From assembly GCF_000243095.1 (NCBI RefSeq), contig NZ_AHJE01000057.1, positions 24,449 through 88,448 on the forward strand: a DNA stretch of 64,000 nucleotides. The letters are read 5' to 3'. A program made the translations under genes and the position numbers. Positions 26,934 to 36,645 of this stretch are shown here, in pieces; the stretch's first letter is position 1, and every line of letters starts with the position of its first letter. The notes beneath the pieces are model-generated. The model worked only from the letters and a program-made list of their open reading frames with translations, was not told where the DNA came from and did no database searches. Source of the stretch: Cupriavidus basilensis OR16. Its GTDB lineage: Bacteria > Pseudomonadota > Gammaproteobacteria > Burkholderiales > Burkholderiaceae.

Positions 26934-28247
26934 TCAAGGCGAAGAACGACAGGTAAATTGCGTGGCTTCGCGCAGCCGCACGATGCGGCGGCGCTTGGTG
27001 GTGAAATCCGCGGGCGGCGCGGCATCGCTCTGCCATTCGAGGTCCGCCACGGCCACGCCAAGCCCGTCCAGCACCGTTTCCAGCCGGGCGCGGCAGGCCA
27101 TGCGCACCGCGCTGCCGCCTTCGGCATACAGGCTGAGCGTGCGGCCGCCGGTCTGGCGCAGCCGGTAGTCGGCGGCGAGCGGCAGGGCCTGCGCGAAGGC
27201 GCGCGATAGGACGTCGGCAAAGACATGGACTGGCTCGCCGCGCCGTCCCGGCAGCACCAGCATGTCGTCGCAGCGGCCTTCGATGCGGGCCAGCGCCAAC
27301 GCCGGGCTCCCGCACGGGCATGCATCCGTGCGCCGCACCAGCACGTCGTCCAGCCGGTAGCGCACGACGGGCTGGGTGGTGCGGGTGAAGTCAGTCACGA
27401 TGGGCACGAAGCGCTCGTGGTCCTGGTCCAGCCATTCCGGCTCGATGTGGACGAACTCCTCATTCAGGTGCAGCGTGCCGTGCGCGCACGTGACGCCGAG
27501 AAATCCCTCGGTGGCCTGGTAGACCTCGCCAGGCTCGCCGAATACGTTCGCCAGCAAGGCGCGGTCCTGCGCGTCCAGCACTTCGGCGACCGAGACGACC
27601 CGCGCCGGGCGCAGCGCCGTGCGGCCCGCCTGCCGGGCCAGCGCGAGGCTGCGCAGCACCTGCGCGGGCGCCACGACGATGGTGGGCGCGTAGCGCTCCA
27701 GCCGCGCCAGATGCGCCTCGAACGGCGTGAACAGATCAAAGAACGCGAACGAGAGCCAAGGGTTGCGCACTGCCGTGTAGAGGTTGCTGTTGGCGCGCAG
27801 GAACAGCGCCACGCGCTCCCCCGCGAGCAGCCCGCGCGGCACCAATCTGGCCAGCAGCGTGCCGGCCCATTGCGCCTGCTCCCGGCGGCTCACCACAAAT
27901 GCGCCGCGCCCGCCCGAGGTGCCCGAGGACAGCCCCACGCTAAAGCCCTGCAACGTCGGGCTGAAATCCCGCGAAGCCTCGGCCTGCCGGGCACAGGCAA
28001 GGACATCGTCAAGGCGCAGCCCGGCCGTGTTGATACGGTCGAAATTGGCCATCATCACCGCCTTGTCCATGCGCGGCCAGTCTTGCGTCGGCTGTGCCAG
28101 CAACGGGGCGAAGTACGGGCTGCGCGCCAGCACGCGTTGGCGGAAGCGGGCCATCTGGCGGGCCTGGTGCGCCTCCAGTTCGGCGCGGCTGGCAAAGCGC
28201 AGCCTGCGCGCGCGCCAGTAGGCGCCGAGCATGCGTGGCAGTTGCAT
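26934..28247 (-). CDS. PaaK/CapK-like adenylate-forming enzyme (F390-synthetase-related)
   Basis: A 437-residue enzyme related to phenylacetate-CoA ligase and coenzyme F390 synthetase. The nucleotide-binding loop LSSGTSGGRGAF is at about residues 103-114; VYQATEGFLG follows in the middle, and the adenylate-binding YRLDDVLV near residue 315. A CPCGSP element just after resembles the zinc-binding site of this group. It should activate a carboxylic acid as acyl-AMP, then pass it to a thiol or cyclise it. It is the last gene of a tightly coupled operon with a ketoacyl synthase III, an SDR and an MBL-fold hydrolase; its ATG overlaps the previous stop by one base. The role is analogous to OleC by inference only. 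Confidence 0.82.
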   Translation of the reverse strand: MQLPRMLGAYWRARRLRFASRAELEAHQARQMARFRQRVLARSPYFAPLLAQPTQDWPRMDKAVMMANFDRINTAGLRLDDVLACARQAEASRDFSPTLQGFSVGLSSGTSGGRGAFVVSRREQAQWAGTLLARLVPRGLLAGERVALFLRANSNLYTAVRNPWLSFAFFDLFTPFEAHLARLERYAPTIVVAPAQVLRSLALARQAGRTALRPARVVSVAEVLDAQDRALLANVFGEPGEVYQATEGFLGVTCAHGTLHLNEEFVHIEPEWLDQDHERFVPIVTDFTRTTQPVVRYRLDDVLVRRTDACPCGSPALALARIEGRCDDMLVLPGRRGEPVHVFADVLSRAFAQALPLAADYRLRQTGGRTLSLYAEGGSAVRMACRARLETVLDGLGVAVADLEWQSDAAPPADFTTKRRRIVRLREATQFTCRSSP

Positions 28248-29053
28248 CAGAGCGCTCCCTCGTGGGTCAGGCGAATCTTCACCTGGCCATTGCGATGCAA
28301 GGCGTGCAGTTGCCTGAGCGTGGCATGGTAGGTGCGGGGGTCTTCCATGATCAGGTTGGCGATGGAAGACGGACCGATCAGCTCGCGGTAGCTGGTGGGC
28401 GACCATGCCGCGTCGGACGCCAGCAGTACCCAGCCATCCGGCGTTTGCACGAAGGCGCCCAGGTGGCCGGCGGCGTGGCCCGGCAACGCCACCAGGAAGA
28501 CTTCTCCGTCGCTGTCCGGCAAGGCGTAGCCTTCATGGAACGGCGTGAGCGCGATGGGCAGCGGCCGGCGCGCAAAGGCTTCGATAAAGCCCACGCGCTG
28601 CTCGAAATCCGCCGGCATCAGCCCCGGCACGAAGCCCCGGCGCAGCGCGCCAATGCCACGGAGCGACCGCGTGGCTTGCCACCCGGCCCCGGCGCAGTAA
28701 AAGCGTGTGCCGGGAAAATCGCGCAGCCCCGCGATATGGTCTCCGTGGAAATGCGACAGGATCACGCCGGCGAGGTCGCGCGCGCCAATGCCTGCCGCGC
28801 GCAGCTGGCTCGCCGCCGCCTCGCCGCTGTCGAAATGCACCGGCGTGACCATGCGGTACAGCGCGAACAGCCCGCTGCGCGTGTGGTCGAGGAAGTGCGT
28901 GGCATAACCGGTATCCCACAGCCAGCGCTTGCCGCCGGCTGCGATCAGGTAAGCACGCGCCGGGAAGCGGCAGACCGACAGCCCCGCGCCCTTGAGCGCC
29001 ATGCAGGCGCGGTGCGTGCAGAAGCCCGCCTCAAAGGTGGTGATGCTGGCCAT
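28247..29053 (-). CDS. MBL-fold metallo-hydrolase
   Basis: A 268-residue metallo-beta-lactamase-fold hydrolase. The metal motif HFHGDHIAGL is complete, with further His ligands likely in LPGHAAGH and the last strand. Family members hydrolyse lactones, thioesters and phosphoesters. Its start lies 23 bases inside the end of the SDR gene, and its stop overlaps the next start, so it is translated with its neighbours. In an olefin/beta-lactone-like pathway it could open a lactone or release a thioester. The substrate is unknown. Confidence 0.86.
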   Translation of the reverse strand: MASITTFEAGFCTHRACMALKGAGLSVCRFPARAYLIAAGGKRWLWDTGYATHFLDHTRSGLFALYRMVTPVHFDSGEAAASQLRAAGIGARDLAGVILSHFHGDHIAGLRDFPGTRFYCAGAGWQATRSLRGIGALRRGFVPGLMPADFEQRVGFIEAFARRPLPIALTPFHEGYALPDSDGEVFLVALPGHAAGHLGAFVQTPDGWVLLASDAAWSPTSYRELIGPSSIANLIMEDPRTYHATLRQLHALHRNGQVKIRLTHEGAL

Positions 29054-30047
29054 GGTCTCGCATCCATTGCGCCGTCAGGCGGATTCCTTCATCCATCGTA
29101 TAGGCGGGCCGATAGCCCAGCGCCGCGATGGCCTGCGTGTTGTCGAGTGTCATATCGTAGTGCAGCACGCCCATGGCGTAGCGCGTGAAGGCGGGCTCGC
29201 GCCGGCTCAGGGCCGACCAGGTTTCCATGCCGCGCGCCACGGCGTCGGCCAGCGCATAGGGCAGGCGGCGCAGCTGCGGCGGCTGGCCCAGCTCGTCGCC
29301 AAGCAGTTGCCCGAGCACCTGGCACAGCCGGCGCGGTTCGTGGTTGGTGATGTTGCAGGCGTGGCCGGAAGTCACCCGGGCACTCGTGCTGGCGAGCTGC
29401 ATGGCATGGACCACGTTGGGGGTAAAGGTCAGGTCCATCAGCACCTCGCCGGCGCGCGGCAGCGGCAGCTTGCCGCGGCGTTGCGCCATCAGCGCCAGCA
29501 CGCGCGGCATCAGCACGCGGTCATGCGGGCCGAACAAGGCGCGTGGGCGCAGCATGACGAAGGTGGTGGCGGCCTGGCTGCCCGAGCGCTGCCGTATCGC
29601 CGCTTCGGCCAGCGCCTTGGTGTGGGCGTAGTGGTTGGCGTAGCGCCGCGGCCGGTAGCTCTCGGTGATGTCGAGATGGTGCTGATAGTCGAAGTAAAGC
29701 GACGGCGTGGAGACGTGCACGAAGCGCGCCACGCCAGCCGCGATCGCCGCGTCGGCGAGCCGCTCGGTGGCGTTCACGTTGGCCGCATGGAAGTCGGCGC
29801 GCGCGCCCCACGGCGACGATAGCGCGGCGCAGTGCCAGACCGTGTCCACGCCCTGTAGCAGTGAGCGCGCCTGCGCGGCGTCGAGCGTGGCCAGGTCAGC
29901 CGGCACGAAGTTCGCACCAAGCGCGCGCAGCGCCTCGCCTTGCGCGGCGTTGCGGCCGGTGGCGCGCACGGGCAGGCCATGCTGCAACAAGTACTCGATG
30001 GCATTGCGGCCGAGGCCGCCGGTTGCGCCGGTCACCAGCGTGATCAC
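29031..30047 (-). CDS. NAD(P)-dependent epimerase/dehydratase-type SDR (OleD-like)
   Basis: An extended short-chain dehydrogenase of 338 residues. The cofactor loop VTGATGGLGRN is at the N-terminus and the catalytic YxxxK is seen in NHYAHTKALAE, with the Ser in HVSTPSLYF upstream. It belongs to the 3-beta-hydroxysteroid-dehydrogenase-like group that includes OleD, which reduces 2-alkyl-3-oxo acids. The start is a GTG at 30047 that overlaps the stop of the ketoacyl synthase gene by four bases. Given its neighbour, a beta-keto acid reduction is the most likely reaction. Confidence 0.86.
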   Translation of the reverse strand: MITLVTGATGGLGRNAIEYLLQHGLPVRATGRNAAQGEALRALGANFVPADLATLDAAQARSLLQGVDTVWHCAALSSPWGARADFHAANVNATERLADAAIAAGVARFVHVSTPSLYFDYQHHLDITESYRPRRYANHYAHTKALAEAAIRQRSGSQAATTFVMLRPRALFGPHDRVLMPRVLALMAQRRGKLPLPRAGEVLMDLTFTPNVVHAMQLASTSARVTSGHACNITNHEPRRLCQVLGQLLGDELGQPPQLRRLPYALADAVARGMETWSALSRREPAFTRYAMGVLHYDMTLDNTQAIAALGYRPAYTMDEGIRLTAQWMRDHGQHHHL

Positions 30048-31024
30048 AATCGCAGCACCATGGCGCCAAGGGTGAGGCCGGCGGCGGTGCCCAGCAGCAG
30101 CGCGCGCGAGCCGGCGCTGGCCCTGCCGCTGAGCATGGCTTCGTGCAAGGCGGTGGGCAGGGATGCGGCCACCTGGTTGCCGTGCGAGCGGTAGATATCC
30201 ACCACGGATGCCGCTGGCACACCCAGGCGGCGCCCGATGTGCTGCATGGCGAGATGGCTGGCCTGGTGCGGCACCACCACATCGATCTCGTCCAGGCGCA
30301 GCTTGCCCGCGCCGAGCAAGCCGGCCAGGAAGGCGTCCATCACTGTGGAGGCCATCTTGAAGACGCGCTTGCCTTCCATATGGAACAGGAAGTCGGACTC
30401 GCGCGCACCCATGCGCGGGCTAGTGCGGGTGCCACCGGCGCGGATCTCGCAGAAGGCCTTGCCCGCGGGATAGGTCTCCATGCGGTACGCTTCGATACCG
30501 GTGCTGCCGTCGCCACGCTCCACCACCGCCGCGGCGGCGCCGTCGCCAAAGATGAGAGAGGCCTCCGGCTGGCTCCAGTCCAGCCCGCGAGAGGCCAGGT
30601 CGGACGCGACCACCGCGATGCGGCGATAGGTGCCGCTGTGCAGCAGGCTGGCCGCCACCTGCAAGGCGGCCAGGAAGCTCAGGCAACTGGCATTGACGTC
30701 GAAGGCCGGTGTGCCGGCGGGGATGCCGGCGGCCTCGAGCAGCCGGGCACCGGTGCAGGGCAGGGCTTGCTCCTGCACGCCGGCGGCGGAAATCACCAGG
30801 CCGATCGAATCCGGGGCGATGCCGCCGCGTGTCATGGCCTGGCGCAGCGCGGCGGCGGCCAGCGCGGATTGCGTGTCGCCCGGGCCAGCATGGTAGCGGT
30901 GGTCGATGCCGGAGGTTTTCCTGACGTAACCGGCGGCCTTGCCGAGCAGCGTGTCCAGCTCGGCGGAGGTGACCTGCCGGGCAGGTAGTGCTTTGCCTGT
31001 GGCCAGGATTCGTAATGGCAGCAT
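30044..31024 (-). CDS. 3-oxoacyl-ACP synthase III family protein (OleA/FabH-like)
   Basis: A 326-residue thiolase-fold condensing enzyme. The Cys-His-Asn triad is complete: Cys114 in NASCLSF, His253 in VPHQASH, Asn283 in HGNQVAAS. The start at 31024 was set by the fold; an in-frame upstream Met would add 28 unrelated residues. It is the first gene of a four-gene operon with an SDR, an MBL hydrolase and an adenylating enzyme, and there are no other fatty-acid synthesis genes around. This points to a dedicated product, such as a Claisen condensation of two acyl chains, rather than housekeeping FabH. Confidence 0.88.
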   Translation of the reverse strand: MLPLRILATGKALPARQVTSAELDTLLGKAAGYVRKTSGIDHRYHAGPGDTQSALAAAALRQAMTRGGIAPDSIGLVISAAGVQEQALPCTGARLLEAAGIPAGTPAFDVNASCLSFLAALQVAASLLHSGTYRRIAVVASDLASRGLDWSQPEASLIFGDGAAAAVVERGDGSTGIEAYRMETYPAGKAFCEIRAGGTRTSPRMGARESDFLFHMEGKRVFKMASTVMDAFLAGLLGAGKLRLDEIDVVVPHQASHLAMQHIGRRLGVPAASVVDIYRSHGNQVAASLPTALHEAMLSGRASAGSRALLLGTAAGLTLGAMVLRL

Positions 31025-31165
31025 GTCTATGGTTTGGTCTCCCGACGGCGTAAGCAAAGCGGCGGGATGAGATTGTTCCTTAAGGTGCGGTGCGGTGAGG
31101 TGGGTCAAGAAGGAGAGCGCGTATTGTAATGATTTGGGCGGCAGGGTGGCCTGATCGCTTGCGCC

Positions 31166-33043
31166 TCAGATGGAAACGCGGCGGCCAATCTCCACCACTT
31201 GGTCGCTTGGCAGCCGGAACAGATCGGTAACGTGCATGCCGTTCTTCACCATCAAGGCGAACAGCTTGCCTTGCCATCGCGGCATCCGGCTGTCACTCTC
31301 GCGCAGCACGATCGTCTCCAGCCCCATGTAGTAGGTGATGGCGCCCAGGTCCAGCGCGCAGGGCAGCACCTGGGGCTGCAGCAGCAGCTTGGGAATGTCG
31401 GGCCGCTCCATGAAGCCGTAGCGGGCATTCAGGCGCCAGACGTCCGGCATCAGTTCCGTTAGCGTCAAGCGCTCGGCATCCTTGATCCACGGCACTGTCT
31501 GCGTCACGACGCTCAAGGCCAGGATCTTCTGCTGCAGGGCGTGGTTGCGCTTGACATGCCACAGCATGACTGGTGGCGTGCCATCCAGCGTTCGTGTCAG
31601 GAACACCCCGGCCCCGGGCACGCGCGGAATGTTCTTTGCCTGCACCTCGCCCAGGAACGCTTCGATCGGCATGACGTCTTCGTTGATGGCCGCCGAAATC
31701 GCGGCCGTGCCCCGATGCCAGATCAGCATGACGCCATAGACAACCGCGGCCAGCATCAACGGGATGTACCCGCCATCCAGCATCTTGGCGAGATTGGCCA
31801 CGAAGAACCCGCTGTCGATGATCAGGAAGACGCCGGACACGGCCGCGCTGGCCCACAGATTCCAGCCCCAGATATCGCGCATGGCGATAAACAGCAGCAC
31901 GGACGTCATCAACATGGTGAGGGAAACGGCGATGCCATACGCGGAAGCCAACTGATCCGACGATTTGAAGAACAGCGCCAGGCTGACGGTCACAAGCATC
32001 AACAGCCAGTTGACCGTGCCGACGTAAATCTGCCCATAGCCTTGCTCGGAGGTCTGCCTGATCTGCAGGTGCGGCAGCCATCCCAGCAGGATCGCCTGAC
32101 GCGTCATGGAGAAGGCGCCGGTAATGATGGACTGGCTGGCGATCACCGTCGCCACGGCGGCCAGGATGACCAAGGGCACCAGCAGCGGCGGCGGGCAGAG
32201 GAGGTAAAAGATATTGTGCGTTGAATCGACCCCGGACAACACCAGTGCCGCCTGTCCGGCATAGTTGAGCAGCAGGCTGGGGAACACGATGGCGGACCAG
32301 GCGAGGCGGATCGGGCGCGGCCCGAAATGCCCCATGTCGGCATACAGCGCCTCGGCGCCGGTCACGCAGAGGAAAATGAGGAAGCTGGTATAGCCATTGG
32401 AGAACAGGAACGCCAGGCCGTAGAGCGGGTTGAGCGCAATCAGGATCGACGGGTGCAGCAGGATGCCGCGGATGCCGAGCACGGCTATGCACAGAAACCA
32501 TAACGCCATGACCGGGCCGAAGGCCCTGCCGATGCGGGACGTTCCCATTGGCTGGATGGCAAACAGCGCAACCAGGATCGCCACCGTGGCCGGCAAAATA
32601 AAGGATTTGGCCTCGGGAAAGACAATATTCAATCCCTCCAGCGCTGAGAGCACGGAAATGGCGGGCGTGATGGCGCCGTCGCCATAGATCAGCGCTGCCC
32701 CGAACAGGCCGGCAGCCACCACCAGGGGGCGCTTTCTCTTCTTGATCCCCAACAACGACATCAAGGCAAGAATGCCGCCCTCGCCGTTGTTGTCGATGCG
32801 CATGGCGAAGGACACATACTTCACCGTTGTGACGATGATCAATGTCCAGATCAGCAGGCTCAAAAGGCCCAGGATAACCGGCGCCGAAGGCTTGCCGCCC
32901 GAGAGCGCAAGCACGGTCTTCAGGGTATAGAGCGGGCTGGTGCCGATATCGCCGAATACCACGCCCAGTGCGGACAGCCCCATGACGGCCAGGCCGGGAC
33001 GGGTTTTAGCGGGCGTATCGATCAGCGCGGAGGCTTGCGGCAT
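31166..33043 (-). CDS. kup: Low-affinity potassium transporter Kup
   Basis: A 625-residue Kup/HAK/KT potassium uptake permease, the same length as the enterobacterial protein. About twelve membrane segments fill the first 450 residues; the first has the family mark GDIGTSPLYTLK, and NNGEGG and LIYGDGAITPA follow. The C-terminal soluble domain covers the last 170 residues. The start at 33043 has GGAGAG six bases upstream; a Met 17 codons earlier is less likely. It is convergent with nothing and is 141 bases from the ketoacyl synthase operon, so it is probably a separate unit. Confidence 0.95.
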   Translation of the reverse strand: MPQASALIDTPAKTRPGLAVMGLSALGVVFGDIGTSPLYTLKTVLALSGGKPSAPVILGLLSLLIWTLIIVTTVKYVSFAMRIDNNGEGGILALMSLLGIKKRKRPLVVAAGLFGAALIYGDGAITPAISVLSALEGLNIVFPEAKSFILPATVAILVALFAIQPMGTSRIGRAFGPVMALWFLCIAVLGIRGILLHPSILIALNPLYGLAFLFSNGYTSFLIFLCVTGAEALYADMGHFGPRPIRLAWSAIVFPSLLLNYAGQAALVLSGVDSTHNIFYLLCPPPLLVPLVILAAVATVIASQSIITGAFSMTRQAILLGWLPHLQIRQTSEQGYGQIYVGTVNWLLMLVTVSLALFFKSSDQLASAYGIAVSLTMLMTSVLLFIAMRDIWGWNLWASAAVSGVFLIIDSGFFVANLAKMLDGGYIPLMLAAVVYGVMLIWHRGTAAISAAINEDVMPIEAFLGEVQAKNIPRVPGAGVFLTRTLDGTPPVMLWHVKRNHALQQKILALSVVTQTVPWIKDAERLTLTELMPDVWRLNARYGFMERPDIPKLLLQPQVLPCALDLGAITYYMGLETIVLRESDSRMPRWQGKLFALMVKNGMHVTDLFRLPSDQVVEIGRRVSI

Positions 33044-33289
33044 GACTATCTCTCCAGTCAACCCATTGAAGAACGTTCCGAGAATTCGGGACAAAAATCA
33101 TGGCTGATAAGCCATAGCCTGATGATGATCTTGAGGAAAAACCTGCAATCCCATCCGGAAGATGCGGACCAGGCCGAGCGTGAGGCGTTGGCCGGGGCGG
33201 GTGGCCCGGCAACCGTCGCCGCAGGATACCGGGCGCACCGGATGCGGGTCGGGTAGCCGGCTGGCCGGCCACCCTGGCCGGCAACGCGG

Positions 33290-34315
33290 TCAGGGTGCCG
33301 AAACCGGACGGCCGGTCAGCGGATAGTTCGGATCGTTGTAGCCATGCGTGGAGGCATGTCCGGGGCGCACCAGCTGGTCGACCAAGGCTTCCTCCGCGGC
33401 GGAGATGGCCACGCCAACCGCGCCAAAGTAATCCTCGAATTGTGCCAGCGTGCGCGGCCCGGCAATCACCGAGCTGACGATCGGGTTGGCCAGCACCCAG
33501 GCGGTAGCGAACTGACCCAGCTTGAGGCCGCGTGCATCGGCATGCGCCTTCAGTGCCTGGGCAATCACCAGCGACTCCTCGCGGAACTCGGTTTCCATCA
33601 TGCGGCGGTCGGCGCGGCCCGCGCGTGAGTCTTGCGGGGGCTGCTGGCCGGGCAGGTACTTGCCGGTGAGCACGCCGCGCGCAATCGGGCTGTAGGGCAC
33701 GACGCCAAGGCCGAAGTGCTGGCAGGCCGGCAGGATTTCCACCTCGGGCATGCGGTTGAGCAGGTTGTAGTACGGCTGGCAAACCACCGGGCGCGGCGCG
33801 CCGAGCTGGTCGCACAGGCGTGCGACCTCGGCAATGCGCCAGCCGCGGAAGTTGGACAAGGCCCAGTAGCGGACCTTGCCGGCCCGGATCAGGTCGCCCA
33901 TGGCGCGCACGGCCTCTTCGAGGTTTTCGCCGGGGTAGTCCCGGTGCAGGTAGAGGATATCGAGATAATCAGTGCCCAGGCGGCGCAGGCTTTCCTCGGC
34001 TTCGCGCAGGATCCAGACGCGCGAGTAGTGCGAGTGGTTGGGCGCAGCCTGCATCGGATTACCGAGCTTGCTGGCCAGGATCCAGTCGTGGCGATCGGCG
34101 GCGAGCAGCTTGCCCACCATGCGCTCGGAGCCGCCTTTGCTATACACATCCGCGGTGTCGATGAAATTGACACCATGCGCGCGGGCGCTGTCGACGATGC
34201 GTCCGGCCTCCGTTTCATCGGTCTGGTCGGCGAACATCATGGTGCCGAGGCACAGGGCCGATACCTTGAGGTTGCTGGCGCCCAAGCGCCGGTATTTCAT
34301 CTCGAACTCTGACAT
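33290..34315 (-). CDS. Aldo/keto reductase
   Basis: A 341-residue NADPH-dependent aldo/keto reductase. The catalytic tetrad is visible: Asp in FIDTADVYSKGGSE with the Tyr of the same motif, the Lys in ILASKLG, and the His in YLHRDYPGE. The cofactor-binding VIAGPRTLAQFED region lies near the C-terminus. The start at 34315 follows AAGGAAGA. It is monocistronic, facing the damaged cardiolipin synthase gene. The substrate is not predictable. Confidence 0.9.
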   Translation of the reverse strand: MSEFEMKYRRLGASNLKVSALCLGTMMFADQTDETEAGRIVDSARAHGVNFIDTADVYSKGGSERMVGKLLAADRHDWILASKLGNPMQAAPNHSHYSRVWILREAEESLRRLGTDYLDILYLHRDYPGENLEEAVRAMGDLIRAGKVRYWALSNFRGWRIAEVARLCDQLGAPRPVVCQPYYNLLNRMPEVEILPACQHFGLGVVPYSPIARGVLTGKYLPGQQPPQDSRAGRADRRMMETEFREESLVIAQALKAHADARGLKLGQFATAWVLANPIVSSVIAGPRTLAQFEDYFGAVGVAISAAEEALVDQLVRPGHASTHGYNDPNYPLTGRPVSAP

Positions 34316-34506
34316 TGCGGTCTTCCTTGATGTGGTGGGCCGGGACGTCTGGATACATCCCCGGGGCGAAAGCACGAAAGCTTAACGCCAGTGGCGAAAT
34401 CGTGCCGGAAAACGCGCGGCGAACGGGCCTGGGACCGCCGCCGCGGCCAGGCTATGCCAGAATGCTGGCATTGTGATGCCGCGCCGCCAGGCGTAACCTA
34501 ACGCTC

Positions 34507-35618
34507 ATGCTCAGCCCCTCCCTCATCGCGGCGATCGTGCTGGTGTTCCATGTGCTTGGCGTCATTGCGGCCTTGCACGCGGTCATGACGGTGCGTACCG
34601 CGCCCGGCGCCATTGCGTGGGCCGGCTCGCTGGTGATGATGCCGTACTTCACGCTGGTTCCTTACCTGATCCTGGGCAGCAGCAATTTTGCCGGCTACGT
34701 GAACGCCCGCCGGTTCAATAACGACCGGCTGCGCGAGGTCACGCACGGCATGGACCCCGGCCCGGCTTACCGGCACGCCTTGCCTGGCCAACAATGCGGT
34801 GCGGCTGCTGATCAATGGCGAGGCCACCTTCGAAGCCATCTTTGCCGCCATTGCCGGCGCGCAACAGGTGGTGATCGTGCAGTTTTTCATTGTTCATGAC
34901 GATGCGCTGGGCCAGCGCCTGCAGCGCCTGCTGTGCGAACGCGCTGCCGCGGGCGTGAAGGTGTATTTCCTCTACGACAGCATCGGCTCGCATGCGTTGC
35001 CAGGCCGGTACGTCAAGGTGCTGGCAGCCGCCGGGGTGCAGGCGCGCGCCTTTGCCACGCGGCGCGGCTTTGTCAATCGCTTCCAGCTCAACTTTCGCAA
35101 CCACCGCAAGCTGGTGGTGGTGGATGGCGAGTGCGCGTTCACGGGCGGTCACAACGTCGGCAACGAGTACCTCGGGCAAACGCCACCGCTGGCCCTGGCG
35201 CGACACGCATATCGAGATCCGCGGCAGCGCCGTGCTCGGGGTGGACGTACGCATCCTGTTGCCGGCCCGCCCCGACCATCTCGTGGTGTTCGCCGCCTCC
35301 ACGCTGTATGCCTACCAGGCGGTCTGCGCGGGGGTGAAGATCTATCGCTACCAGCCGGGCTTCCTGCACCAGAAGGTCATCCTGATCGACGACGAGGCCG
35401 CGGCGGTGGGCAGCGCGAATCTCGACAACCGCTCGTTCCGGCTCAACTTCGAGCTGATGGTGATGACCGCCGACCGTGCTTTTGCCGCAAGCGTGACACG
35501 CATGCTGGAGGCGGACTTCGCGCAGGCCTGCCAGATCGAGCGCAGCGAATACACCAGCGCGCCGACCCTGCGCCGCGTGGCGATGCACGTGGCCAAGCTG
35601 TTTGCGCCGATCCTCTAG
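34507..35618 (+). pseudogene. cls: Cardiolipin synthase (two HKD phospholipase-D domains), multiply broken
   Basis: The enzyme joins two phosphatidylglycerols into cardiolipin at the inner membrane. Two N-terminal membrane segments read in frame from 34507. The frame shifts near 34760-34790 and then gives the first HKD motif, HRKLVVVDG, with [10 protein letters not shown] further shift lies near 35180-35190. After IRGSAV the chain jumps to VDVRILLP, skipping about 110 residues usually present between the two halves. The second motif, HQKVILIDD with GSANLDNRS, and the C-terminus are intact. Three separate lesions in one gene with otherwise perfect motifs suggest sequence or assembly faults. 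Confidence 0.85.
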
Positions 35619-35639
35619 CCGCGGCCATGCGCCCCGTGC

Positions 35640-36110
35640 CTATAGATCCGCCTGCGCCGCCTGCCAGGAGGTGCCGGTTGGCCAGTCGCGGCGCATGATG
35701 ATGTAGGTAAAGGACGTGGACCAGCCGATCAGGATCAGGCCCACCAGCGGCTCGATGCTGGCAAGCAGGCGCGTGGCGCCGATCGGTGCGATGTCGCCCA
35801 GGCTTTGCGTGGTGAAGGTCTCAAGCGCGAAGTAGAGATAGACGATCGGCGTGATGGGATGGGCGCTGGCGAGGCCGCCCAGGCCCAGCGTATGGCCCGC
35901 CATCCAATAGCCGAGGGCGAACACCATCGCTTCAAGGCAATGGGCCAGGATGATGCAGACGATCAGCACGCCAACGTTGACGCGTCCGCTCCAGCGGCGC
36001 GGATTCATGCCTGACAGCAGGCGCAGGGCTTCATAGTGGATGGCGACCACGGTCACGGTGAGGATGCTGGCGCAGGCCAGGGCCAGCAGGTCGTGGACGG
36101 TGAGGTTCAT
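35640..36110 (-). CDS. Small two-pore-helix ion-channel-like membrane protein
   Basis: A 156-residue membrane protein with four hydrophobic stretches. The C-terminal half matches the two-TM potassium-channel (Ion_trans_2) pattern: a pore helix in [11 protein letters not shown], then SLGD where a filter such as TVGYGD would stand, then a final long hydrophobic helix ([20 protein letters not shown]). The filter is degenerate, so selectivity for potassium is doubtful. It faces the cardiolipin synthase gene tail to tail with 21 bases between them. Confidence 0.7.
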   Translation of the reverse strand: MNLTVHDLLALACASILTVTVVAIHYEALRLLSGMNPRRWSGRVNVGVLIVCIILAHCLEAMVFALGYWMAGHTLGLGGLASAHPITPIVYLYFALETFTTQSLGDIAPIGATRLLASIEPLVGLILIGWSTSFTYIIMRRDWPTGTSWQAAQADL

Positions 36111-36375
36111 TAGGCATTCCTTGTCGGGCCGGGATCGCCTCGGTTGGACGCGGCACGCGATAGTGACCGCGCTTGCCGCCCGGATGTTCCCCGGGGCATG
36201 GGCGCGCAGGTCACAGACTCTTTGGAATGTAACGGGGAATCACACGCAGCACCTGCCCGGACGCGCTTTAGCCAAGGCGGCCGGCGAACTCGATCCGGCT
36301 GTGGCGTATCTGCAGCTGTACAGCAAGCTGGGGGACCGACGCGCCAGCAGCGCCCGGCCTGCGCGGGAGCCAGGC

Positions 36376-36645
36376 TTAGTCGAACTCGACGTAGAGTTCG
36401 CCGCGCGGCCCGTCAAAGCCGACGCGCGGCACCTTGCCATGCTCGCGGCTGGAGCGCGCCAGGGCGCGGAGCTCAGCCTGCCGGGCGGGCTCGCGCAGGC
36501 TGCGGCGGGCCTTGGTGCTGATCTCGACGGGCCCGCATTGCGGGTTGTCGCAGGCATAGAGCACCCATTGCCCATAGCTGCCTTGACGGGTGCGGGCGGC
36601 GGCCTGGGAGCCGCAGAGCGGGCAGGATTCTTGTTTTTCCTTCAT
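36376..36645 (-). CDS. Small zinc-ribbon protein of unknown function
   Basis: A predicted protein of 89 residues. Four Cys in two pairs, CPLCGS and CDNPQCG about 23 residues apart, form a probable zinc ribbon in the first 35 residues. The remainder is basic and helical with a short acidic tail. The ATG at 36645 was preferred to a TTG three codons upstream. It lies 337 bases from the divergent nitrile hydratase genes. No function can be assigned. Confidence 0.6.
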   Translation of the reverse strand: MKEKQESCPLCGSQAAARTRQGSYGQWVLYACDNPQCGPVEISTKARRSLREPARQAELRALARSSREHGKVPRVGFDGPRGELYVEFD

